Assembly: GCA_003167365.1 (NCBI GenBank)
Contig: PMTM01000003.1
Coordinates: 283,645-347,644 of the forward strand
From: Spartobacteria bacterium
Lineage (GTDB): Bacteria; Verrucomicrobiota; Verrucomicrobiia; Chthoniobacterales; UBA10450
Direction: 5' to 3'
DNA: 64,000 nt
Shown: positions 51,056 to 58,190 of the stretch, in pieces
How positions within the stretch are numbered: position 1 is the first letter of the stretch
Layout of the letters: every line of letters begins with the position of its first letter
Made by a program: the position numbers and the translations under genes
Notes under the pieces: model-generated
Told to the model about the DNA's origin: nothing
The model's database searches: none
What the model saw: only the letters and a program-made list of their open reading frames with translations

Positions 51056-52159
51056 GTGGCCGCAACCCCCCGGAGCAAAGCTGGGCAGCCGCATGCGCTG
51101 ACCCACATCGATGAATATCTGTCGATCGGACAAACCGCCGGCGCGTCCGATATTCATCTCGGCGTAAATGTGCGACCCAGTTGGCGATTGGACGGAAGCC
51201 TTCAGTCGATTTGGCCCGATGCGTCTCTATTCACGGCCGATCAAATAGACAAGCTCGCGGCCGATTTTCTCTCTCGTTTGCAAAAGGCGCAACTGGATGA
51301 ACGCGGCGACGCGGACTTTGCTTATGCGAATGCGTCCGGTCGTTTTCGCGCAAGCGTAGTGCGCCAGCGGCTCGGTCTGGATCTCGTCTTTCGCGTCATC
51401 AATACGGGTGTGAGGACCATGGACGAGCTTGGATTGCCCGAGCATCTCAAATTACTCACCCGTTATCAGAACGGCCTCATTCTGGTGACGGGATCCATGG
51501 GCAGCGGCAAGTCGACCACGCTGGCCGCACTCGTCGAACAAGTGAATCTCGATCGGCGCGAACACATCATCACGCTCGAAGATCCGATTGAATACATCTT
51601 CGAACCGAAAGATTGTCATATCACCCAGCGCGAAGTGCACACCCACACCCGTTCGTTTGCGGCCGCTTTGCGCGGCGCGCTCCGCGAAGATCCGGACGTG
51701 ATCATGGTCGGCGAAATGCGCGACCTGGAAACAATCTCGCTCGCCATCACCGCGTCCGAGACCGGCCATCTTGTTTTAGGAACGCTGCATACTGGAAACG
51801 CTTCGCGCACGCTCGATCGCGTGCTCGACGTTTTCCCGGTCGATCAACAAGAACAAATTCGCATCATGGTCAGTGAATCGCTCCGCGGCATCATTAGCCA
51901 GCAACTGATCCCGCGCGCGAACGGCGTCGGCCGCGTGCTCGCTTTGGAAACGCTCACGAACACGCCGGCGGTCGCGAACATCATCCGCGAAGCCAAGACC
52001 TACATGCTGCCGGGAATCATCCAGACCGGAAAAAAGCAAGGCATGCAGCTGATGGACGATGCCCTGGTCGACCTTTTCCATCGCGGCGAAATCAACGCCG
52101 GAGAAGCCTACGCGCGAGCTGAGCAAAAACAGCAGATGAAGGAGCAACTGAAGATTTAA
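51056..52159 (+). CDS. pilT: PilT-type retraction ATPase, first copy
   Basis: 367 residues, GTG start. PilT-like PAS-type N-domain (LSIGQTAGASDIHLGVNVRPSWRLDGSL). Walker A LVTGSMGSGKSTTLAALV with K152 (Met replaces the usual Thr-adjacent residue of GPTGSGK). Asp box LEDPIEYIF, Walker B DPDVIMVGEMRDLETISLAITASETGHLVLGTLHTGNASRTLDRVLDVFP, His box, and a C-terminal AIRE-like IRE segment (NIIREAKTYMLPGIIQTGKKQGMQLMDDAL). It powers retraction of type IV pili or a related filament. The TAA stop is the start of a class 3 repeat. Confidence 0.93.
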   Translation: MAATPRSKAGQPHALTHIDEYLSIGQTAGASDIHLGVNVRPSWRLDGSLQSIWPDASLFTADQIDKLAADFLSRLQKAQLDERGDADFAYANASGRFRASVVRQRLGLDLVFRVINTGVRTMDELGLPEHLKLLTRYQNGLILVTGSMGSGKSTTLAALVEQVNLDRREHIITLEDPIEYIFEPKDCHITQREVHTHTRSFAAALRGALREDPDVIMVGEMRDLETISLAITASETGHLVLGTLHTGNASRTLDRVLDVFPVDQQEQIRIMVSESLRGIISQQLIPRANGVGRVLALETLTNTPAVANIIREAKTYMLPGIIQTGKKQGMQLMDDALVDLFHRGEINAGEAYARAEQKQQMKEQLKI

Positions 52160-52206
52160 CCGCGGATTACCCGCCACGGCGGGCAGGCGGCGGATTTACA
52201 CGGATG
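52157..52206. repeat. CCGCGGATTAC...ACACGGAT repeat (class 3), left of the GxxExxY gene
   Basis: TAACCGCGGATTACCCGCCA at the left, a nested CCCGCCACGGCGGG palindrome, then GGCGGATTTACACGGATGAC. Supplies the upstream pilT stop (TAA) and the ATG of the GxxExxY gene. Confidence 0.85.
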
Positions 52207-52617
52207 ACTAAAAAGATAATTCATGAAGAGCTGAGCGGTATGATCATCGGAGTCGCGATGGAGGTCTTGAACGAGCTCAAGCCTGGCCTAGATGAGAAGC
52301 TTTACGAGCGCGCCATGGTCATCGAATTGCGCCGGCGTGGCCACATTGTGGAGGTGCAACGTTCGTTTCCTGTTTTCTATCACGCCGAACTGATTGGGCA
52401 CTTGGCGCCCGACTTGATTGTGGACGAAACCATCGTCGTCGATCCGAAAGTGGTCTCCGCATTCAACGAAGCGCACATCGCGCAAATGGTCGGCTATCTC
52501 ACCATCAGTGGACTCGAACTGGCCTTGTTATTGAATTTCAAAAGCGCGCGACTCGATTGTAAGCGCGTAGTCCGTCAGCACAAAACCCAATCTGCTCCTC
52601 CAGATCTGCATGCCTAG
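52204..52617 (+). CDS. GxxExxY protein (PD-(D/E)xK nuclease-like)
   Basis: 137 residues. The diagnostic G28-L-D-E31-K-L-Y34 follows HEELSGMIIGVAMEVLNELKP. A PD-(D/E)xK-type core is visible: P-D70 in HLAPDLIVDETIVVD, then D80-P-K82 (most members have E-x-K), and NEAHIAQMVGYLTISGLELALLLNF. Small nuclease-like family of unknown role, frequent in Verrucomicrobiota and Planctomycetes. The gene is framed by inverted class 3 repeats that contain its own ATG and the previous stop. It interrupts the spacing between two pilT copies, so it looks like an inserted unit. Confidence 0.88.
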   Translation: MTKKIIHEELSGMIIGVAMEVLNELKPGLDEKLYERAMVIELRRRGHIVEVQRSFPVFYHAELIGHLAPDLIVDETIVVDPKVVSAFNEAHIAQMVGYLTISGLELALLLNFKSARLDCKRVVRQHKTQSAPPDLHA

Positions 52618-52621
52618 TCTT

Positions 52622-52653
52622 TATCCGTTTAAATCCGCGTAATCCGCGGTTCA
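52622..52653. repeat. Class 3 repeat, inverted copy, right of the GxxExxY gene
   Basis: TATCCGTTTAAATCCGCGTA then ATCCGCGGTT: the reverse complement of the left copy without the nested palindrome. Ends just before the ATG of the second pilT. Confidence 0.85.
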
Positions 52654-52657
52654 AAAA

Positions 52658-53785
52658 ATGCCTTCCCTCCATCCCCTCTTAAACATCATCATCGAGCAAG
52701 GCGGCTCCGACTTGCATATCGCCGAAGGCCAGCCGCCGAAGATGCGCAAGCACGGCGACGTCATGCCCATCCGGACCGAGCCGATGCTGCGCGACGAGAC
52801 GATGTCAATGTTGCGCGAAATTAGCAGCGAACAAAACTGGAACATTTTCGAAGAGCGTGGCGATCTCGATTTCGCTTATGAGATGGATCGCGCCTCGCGG
52901 TTTCGCTGCAATTACCTCAAACAGGCGAACGGTTATGGCGCCGTTTTTCGTTTGATCCCGACCAAGATCGCGAGCCTGGAGCAGCTCGGCGTTCCACCAG
53001 TGGTAAAGGAATTCGGAAACTTGCGCGGCGGCCTCGTCCTGGTCACGGGGCCAACTGGCTCCGGAAAATCGACCACGCTGGCGGCCCTGATCGATTACGT
53101 AAACGAAAACTTCGCCCGGCACATCGTGACGATCGAAGAACCGATCGAGTTCGTGCACGACAACAAACGGAGCATCATCACGCAACGCGAAATCCCCACC
53201 AACTCGCGTTCGTTTCCGGAGGCGCTCAAAGCCGCGTTGCGCGAAGATGCCGACATCGTGCTGGTGGGCGAGATGCGCGATCTCGAAACCATTTCACTCG
53301 CGCTCACCGCCGCGGAAACGGGCTTGCTCGTCTTCGGCACGTTGCACACCAACAACGCGCGCAAGACGGTCGATCGAATGGTGGACGCGTTCCCCGCGTC
53401 GCGTCAGCCGCAAGCGCGGGCGATGCTGGCCAACTCCCTGCGCGGCGTGGTCGCGCAATTGCTCTTAAAAAAATCGGACGGCTCCGGCCGCATCGCCGTG
53501 AACGAGATCCTCATCACCAACGCCGCCGTCTCCGCCATCATTCGCGAAGGCGCGACCCAAAAATTGCAGGACGTCATCGTCTCCGGCAAGGCGCAGGGAA
53601 TGCAATTCATGGACGACGCCATCTGGTCATTGCTGGAGCAAGGCATCGTCACGCCACACGAAGCCTTCATGAAAGCGATCGATAAGAACCGTTTCAAAAA
53701 CTTTCTGCCGACCGAAGAGCAAGGTCTTGGCGACGCCGCCGGTGCCGTTCCCAATGATCAAAACCCTTTCGGGAAATTTCGTTAA
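52658..53785 (+). CDS. pilT: PilT-type retraction ATPase, second copy
   Basis: 375 residues, ATG start. DLHIAEGQPPKMRKHGDVMP in the N-domain; Walker A LVLVTGPTGSGKSTTLAALI (K137), Asp box IEEPIEFVH, Walker B DADIVLVGEMRDLETISLALTAAETGLLVFGTLHTNNARKTVDRMVDAFP, C-terminal AIIREGATQKLQDVIVSGKAQGMQFMDDAI. Paralogue of the first pilT; the canonical Walker A makes this the more standard PilT. One of the two may be a PilU-type accessory ATPase, which sequence alone cannot settle. No pilin or pilM-Q genes are in the window. Confidence 0.95.
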   Translation: MPSLHPLLNIIIEQGGSDLHIAEGQPPKMRKHGDVMPIRTEPMLRDETMSMLREISSEQNWNIFEERGDLDFAYEMDRASRFRCNYLKQANGYGAVFRLIPTKIASLEQLGVPPVVKEFGNLRGGLVLVTGPTGSGKSTTLAALIDYVNENFARHIVTIEEPIEFVHDNKRSIITQREIPTNSRSFPEALKAALREDADIVLVGEMRDLETISLALTAAETGLLVFGTLHTNNARKTVDRMVDAFPASRQPQARAMLANSLRGVVAQLLLKKSDGSGRIAVNEILITNAAVSAIIREGATQKLQDVIVSGKAQGMQFMDDAIWSLLEQGIVTPHEAFMKAIDKNRFKNFLPTEEQGLGDAAGAVPNDQNPFGKFR

Positions 53786-53914
53786 GCCAATCGGCCCCCG
53801 GACGTCGCGTTAAGCATGAAAGTCGTGCACAGATGGACAAAAATCGTTTTTTTGGCTTTCGGACTAAGAAAAGACTGTTCTTAGCTTTGATCCGGCGCCA
53901 ACGGTGTGCACCTA

Positions 53915-54532
53915 TTAGAACGAGGCCCGCAATTTTATGGCCAAAGCCATAGTTGCCGAGCGCGCACGTTGGAGGCTCGGTGATTGCTGGGCCGCTTTTT
54001 CAATGTCCCAGCAGGAAATTATGAACTGGTTCAGCAAGCTGTTATATTCCGGTCCGATTGTCGCTCGTGACCCAGGTCGCGGCAACAAACCAGTTCTAAT
54101 TTTCCGCGGTGACCTTTGAGCTAGTTTCAGAAGTTCGCTCTTCGCATCGACTAAGCTGTCCGGATCGGCTGGAATATGAATTACTTCTATTTGTAGAAAT
54201 TCAGCCAGGGAACAGCTGTCAGCTAAGAGCCACGATTCCACTTCTCGAACCGCGATGCGAAAAAGGAAATTAGGATGCGGTTGCTCGCTAATCCAGTTTC
54301 GAAGCAACTCAGAGGGGCAGTGCACTCGGTCAAGATCGGTCAACATTAAGACCGGATAACCGAAGGACGCCATCTTCTGGTAGTTTTTTACCTTTTTTCG
54401 TAGTGTTCCGTAACCGTGTCCGTTTTCCTCGCGATGGATCAAAAGTGGAGATGCCTCGGCGATAAGGCGCCGTCCAACTGCAAGACCGGGTAAATCCTCT
54501 GCCGCCAGATAGACAGTAGGAAGGAGGCTCAC
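53915..54532 (-). CDS. TOPRIM-like (DUF4276-type) protein, partner of the AAA ATPase
   Basis: 205 residues, GTG start overlapping the ATPase stop (GTGA). The layout fits a small TOPRIM-like nuclease: an early acidic residue (E12 in VYLAAEDLPGLA), DxD in VLMLTDLDRVHCP (D66, D68) and a conserved REVESWLLADSCSLAEFL block (E97, E99), as in DUF4276 and OLD/PARIS AriB-type partners. The remaining segment (TGLLPRPGSRATIGPEYNSLLNQF) is typical of such subunits. Together with the ATPase it looks like a two-gene defence or conflict system. Family assignment is by motif, not by search. Confidence 0.7.
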   Translation of the reverse strand: MSLLPTVYLAAEDLPGLAVGRRLIAEASPLLIHREENGHGYGTLRKKVKNYQKMASFGYPVLMLTDLDRVHCPSELLRNWISEQPHPNFLFRIAVREVESWLLADSCSLAEFLQIEVIHIPADPDSLVDAKSELLKLAQRSPRKIRTGLLPRPGSRATIGPEYNSLLNQFIISCWDIEKAAQQSPSLQRARSATMALAIKLRASF

Positions 54533-55704
54533 AACAGACTGAGCTGTTCAAGTTTATCTACGTTTTCAGGCTTTGTTGCTGGCAGAAGTACTTGGCCAAC
54601 GGGCAGTCCGCTCTGCAGCATGATCTGCTCCTGTTTACTTGGAGCAGCGACTCCAGTTCCTTCCTTTGAAGGCTCAAAACGAACCACCGCTTCAGACCCG
54701 ATCGCCGAGTCCGACAGCAATGCTTCACTGTGAGTCGTGACTATCACCTGACGCGGACTTTTCGCTTGTTTCTGAATTTTTCGTATCAGGGCAGGGAGCT
54801 TAGAAACGATTTCTTCATTGAGTGACAGCTCGGGCTCTTCGAGCAGAAGTAAAGAATTGCCATCCATTAAAGCCCAGAGCAGTCCAATTAGGCGAAGGGT
54901 TCCGTCGGAGAATTGATGCTCCCGTTGCCAGGTTCCGGCGGGACGCCAGTGGGCAAAGTTTGCCTCTATGTGTGGCTGACCAGTGACAGCATCACGCGTG
55001 AATCTAAGCTCCTTAAACTGAGGAACAACGCTCTCTAGCGCAGCTTGGATTCGACGAAGTCGCGCATTACGCGTTTGTTCTCCCCCAGCGGCAATCCGCT
55101 GAAGCAGCCCTTGCCCAAAAGGATCTTGATCAATGACCTTACCGCCGATCACATCGCCAAATTTCAACAGTTGCGGCACAAGGTGCAGATAGGTTATCTC
55201 GCTAAAAAAATGCGCAAGTTCACGAAAATTCACGTTCGCATTAACCTGTTCAAGAAAAGTCTGTGTTAGACGCTCAGGGTCTTCTTCATCTGCCGGTTCC
55301 GGACGGTCGAGTAATAATTTTTCTCCGCGAAATACTTTTTCCTGGGTAATTACAACTCGATTATTTGCTTTGCCCTCTCCTTTGAAGCCAAGTCGGTAGA
55401 TCCATAGAGGCTCATCCGGTTTATCTTCAACCGCCATCTCAATAAGCACCTCAGTGTCTGTACGAGCATTAACGCAACGCAGCTTGGAAAGACCGCCCCG
55501 ATCACCTACGGCCATTTGGAGACCCCCTCCCGCAGGTTTTACTCCGGCGGGGCGAGCCACAGCGCGAAGAAAGCGGAACGCGTCCAAAAAATTGGACTTT
55601 CCCGACGCATTGGGGCCGATCACAAAGACTTGATCCGCAAGCGCGATGGACTCGATAAACTGGAAGTTCATCCAGTTCTTGAGGGTTACGCTTCTTATTC
55701 TCAT
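54529..55704 (-). CDS. AAA family (AAA_21/OLD-like) ATPase
   Basis: 391 residues from the ATG at 55704 (MRIRSVTLKNWMNFQFIESI); a GTG at 55785 would add 27 residues with no homology features. SMC-like ABC ATPase: Walker A VIGPNASGKSNFLDAFRFL (K36), signature-type HQFSDGTLRLIGLLWALMDG, Walker B SLLLLEEPELSLNEEIVSKLP and switch VIVTTHSEALLSDS. The centre is an insert with helices instead of a full coiled coil. Such ATPases pair with TOPRIM nucleases in OLD, Gabija and PARIS-like defence. The local DNA looks more AT-rich than the flanks (by eye), in line with horizontal gain. Confidence 0.85.
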   Translation of the reverse strand: MRIRSVTLKNWMNFQFIESIALADQVFVIGPNASGKSNFLDAFRFLRAVARPAGVKPAGGGLQMAVGDRGGLSKLRCVNARTDTEVLIEMAVEDKPDEPLWIYRLGFKGEGKANNRVVITQEKVFRGEKLLLDRPEPADEEDPERLTQTFLEQVNANVNFRELAHFFSEITYLHLVPQLLKFGDVIGGKVIDQDPFGQGLLQRIAAGGEQTRNARLRRIQAALESVVPQFKELRFTRDAVTGQPHIEANFAHWRPAGTWQREHQFSDGTLRLIGLLWALMDGNSLLLLEEPELSLNEEIVSKLPALIRKIQKQAKSPRQVIVTTHSEALLSDSAIGSEAVVRFEPSKEGTGVAAPSKQEQIMLQSGLPVGQVLLPATKPENVDKLEQLSLL

Positions 55705-55873
55705 AAATGGTTGTCTATGATAGCGAGCTCTAGTCAATCCGTCGCGAATATTCCTCTTTTTCGTGAACCAGTCGTCGGAGCTCACATTGACAACGAAAAA
55801 CGCGGGTGATAATGTCGCCGCACTTCGACGGAATTTCGTTTGAAGGCAGTGTAACGCGGGTCATTACAAAGAT
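55705..55873. other. Divergent intergenic region between the ATPase and the HNH gene
   Basis: 169 bases between divergent starts; must hold both promoters. I see no clear operator or repeat. If the ATPase used its GTG start at 55785 the gap would shrink to 88 bases. Confidence 0.4.
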
Positions 55874-56485
55874 TTGCATACGTTACTGAATAGTCAGGTT
55901 TTGGTGCTGAATCGCCTCTGGCAGGCGGCCAACATCTGCTCGGCGCGACGCGCGTTCTCGCTCGTCTATGCTGGACACGCCCAGGTCGTTTCCTCCGATG
56001 ACGCGAACAATTTTTTGACGCACGATTTCGAGAGCTGGCGCGATTTCTCGGCAACGGCGCCGGAACACGAAATCGTAACCACCATTTCGTGGAAGATTCG
56101 CGTCCCGCGCGTGATCGTTCTTTTGCTCTTCGATCGGCTGCCGAAGAAGGAAGTGAAGTTCACCCGGCACAACGTTTTCGAGCGCGACAAGAACACCTGC
56201 CAGTATTGCGGCAATGTTTTCGATCGCGTTGAGTTGAACCTCGATCACGTCATGCCGCGCGATCGCGGCGGCACGACCGCATGGGAGAACGTCGTTTGCT
56301 CGTGCATCCCGTGTAACACGCGCAAGGGCAACCGGCTTCCGCAGGAAGCGCAGATGGCTTTGATCCGCCGGCCGAAGCGACCGAAATGGCGGCCATTCTT
56401 GCACGTCACTTTCTCGGCGCCGCAGCACGAAAGCTGGCGGCACTTTGTCGATCTCGCTTACTGGAACGTTGAGTTAAGCGACTGA
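55874..56485 (+). CDS. HNH endonuclease
   Basis: 203 residues, TTG start (no ATG fits). A short N-terminal strand region (QVLVLNRLWQAANICSARRAFSLVYAGHAQVV) is typical of the bacterial HNH group with the LN-x5-N-x4-RRA pattern. The zinc and catalytic core is CQYCGNVFDRVELNLDHVMPRDRGGTTAWENVVCSCIPCNTRKGNR: C109/C112, D124-H125, N139, C144/C147. DNA endonuclease of unknown target; often chromosomal and housekeeping rather than phage-derived. It diverges from the ATPase pair, so co-function is possible but not shown. Confidence 0.9.
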   Translation: MHTLLNSQVLVLNRLWQAANICSARRAFSLVYAGHAQVVSSDDANNFLTHDFESWRDFSATAPEHEIVTTISWKIRVPRVIVLLLFDRLPKKEVKFTRHNVFERDKNTCQYCGNVFDRVELNLDHVMPRDRGGTTAWENVVCSCIPCNTRKGNRLPQEAQMALIRRPKRPKWRPFLHVTFSAPQHESWRHFVDLAYWNVELSD

Positions 56486-56498
56486 TTCCGGAGAGGAT

Positions 56499-56730
56499 TT
56501 AACCGCGGATTACCCGCCACGGCAGGCAGGCAGCGGATTTACACGGATCAGAAACAGAGAGGAGAAACTTCCTATCTGGAAACCAGGAAGCCATGAACTC
56601 GGCAGAGAACTCTCTCGCGCGCCTGATTCCGGAAAGATTAACCGCGGATTACGCGGATCAGAAAAAACAATTCTGCTTCTTATCCGTGCCATCCGCTGCC
56701 TGCCCGCCGTGGCGGGTAATCCGTGGTTAA
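56499..56730. repeat. Cluster of three class 3 repeats, no gene inside
   Basis: Copies at 56499-56550 and 56638-56663 run in one orientation; the third (56681-56730) is inverted. They include nested CCCGCCACGGCAGG and CCCGCCGTGGCGGG palindromes. A direct duplication GATTCCGGAgAGGATTTAAC / GATTCCGGAaAGATTAAC opens two of them. The layout matches the frame around the GxxExxY gene, but no ORF lies between. The inverted copy contributes the nuoN stop (TTAA). Confidence 0.8.
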
Positions 56731-58190
56731 TGATCTGCTGCTGATTTCATTGCGACTTGTCCGCTGGGCGGTTGAAGCGCTCTCAAAATCGGTTCCGGAT
56801 AAACTCCGAACCAGATGATCGCGACGATCAATGCGCTCATGACCACGCGCGAGAGACCGCTCACCGGAATGGCATCGTTCTTGACGGCAGGACGCCAGTA
56901 CATCGCGCGCACGACTTTGAGATAATAATAGAATCCGCACGCGACGGTGATGGCACCGACGACGACCAGCACAGTTTGATGATGCGCGAGGGCCGAGTAG
57001 AAGATGAAAAACTTGCCGAAGAATCCGATGGTGAACGGCACGCCGGCCAGCGAGATCATCCCGATCAACATGGCGAAGGCAAGAAACGGCGATCGTTTGG
57101 CCAGTCCGTCGAAATCGGTGATCCGCTCGCCAGCTTGCTGCGCGACGACGATGAGCACGGCGAAACTCAATAGCGTCATGAGCAAATATGCGACGAGATA
57201 AAATGTGACCGCGGGTCCATCGAAACAAGCGACGCCGATGAGCAGATATCCCGCGTGAGCGATGCTCGAATAGGCGAGCAGGCGTTTGAGATTTCCTTGC
57301 GGCAGCGCCGCGAGATTTCCGTAAAGCAACGTGAGCAACGCGACGACGACGAGCAGACGATCCATTTTCGGAAGCATGAGGAACGGACGCAACACGCGCA
57401 GCAGCACGACAAAGCCCGCCGCTTTCGAACCGACCGAGAGAAATGCAGTCACGGGCGTCGGTGCGCCTTGATAAACGTCGGGCACCCAAATTTGAAACGG
57501 CACCGCTGCGATCTTGAAGCCAAGGGCGACCAAGACGAGAACGGCACCGAAGAGCATGGCCGTTTGATCAATATTCGAGTTCGCCAGCGCGGCCGTGATT
57601 CGATCGAGGTTGGTTTCGCCGGTCACACCAAATATCCAGGTGATTCCGTAAACAAGAAAAGCAGTGGAGAGCGCGCTCAGGACCAGATACTTCACGCCGG
57701 CTTCGAGCGTGAGCGGATTGCGCCGCGTGAAACTGACGAGGACGTAAAACGAAATCGTGACCAGCTCGATCGAGACGAAGATCATGACGAAATCGATCGC
57801 GGAAGCGATGTACATCAATCCCGCGCAGGTCAGAATCGGCAGCGCGAAAAATTCGCCGAGACCCGCTTGCACAGTCACGCCAGCGACTGAACCGCGCACA
57901 GTCGGTGCGTAATCGATCATCATGACCAGAACCAGAATGGTGGTAAGGAGCGCGAATCTTTTGAAAAAGATCGCCAACGGATCGGCCGTATAAAAACTCC
58001 AGAACCCGGAAGCGTGATCGATCTGCGGCACGGGCGCGAGATAGAACGTGCCGATCAAGACCGTGGTCAGTCCAAGAATTCCCGCAAACGCAAAAACGCG
58101 CTTGTCGATCTTGTCCATGAACGCTTCGAACATCAGCAGCAGCATGCCAAGGATGAGCACGGCAATTTCGAGATTGGGCGGTGCGATCAT
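56727..58190 (-). CDS. nuoN: NADH-quinone oxidoreductase subunit N
   Basis: 487 residues from the ATG at 58190 (MIAPPNLEIAVLILG), which overlaps the nuoM stop (ATGA). Antiporter-like membrane subunit with about 14 helices: VTISFYVLVSFTRRNPLTLEAGVKYLVLSALSTAFLVYGI, VPFQIWVPDVYQGAPTPVTAFLSVGSKAAGFVVLLR, AYSSIAHAGYLLIGV and PFTIGFFGKFFIFYSAL with the Lys residues on broken helices. It pumps protons in complex I. Last gene of the nuo operon; the TAA stop comes from a class 3 repeat. Confidence 0.96.
   Translation of the reverse strand: MIAPPNLEIAVLILGMLLLMFEAFMDKIDKRVFAFAGILGLTTVLIGTFYLAPVPQIDHASGFWSFYTADPLAIFFKRFALLTTILVLVMMIDYAPTVRGSVAGVTVQAGLGEFFALPILTCAGLMYIASAIDFVMIFVSIELVTISFYVLVSFTRRNPLTLEAGVKYLVLSALSTAFLVYGITWIFGVTGETNLDRITAALANSNIDQTAMLFGAVLVLVALGFKIAAVPFQIWVPDVYQGAPTPVTAFLSVGSKAAGFVVLLRVLRPFLMLPKMDRLLVVVALLTLLYGNLAALPQGNLKRLLAYSSIAHAGYLLIGVACFDGPAVTFYLVAYLLMTLLSFAVLIVVAQQAGERITDFDGLAKRSPFLAFAMLIGMISLAGVPFTIGFFGKFFIFYSALAHHQTVLVVVGAITVACGFYYYLKVVRAMYWRPAVKNDAIPVSGLSRVVMSALIVAIIWFGVYPEPILRALQPPSGQVAMKSAADH

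Noticed and set aside
53786-53914. Possible promoter or terminator in the gap after the second pilT
   Set aside because: I could not find a stem with a T run or a convincing -10/-35 pair; nothing reported there.
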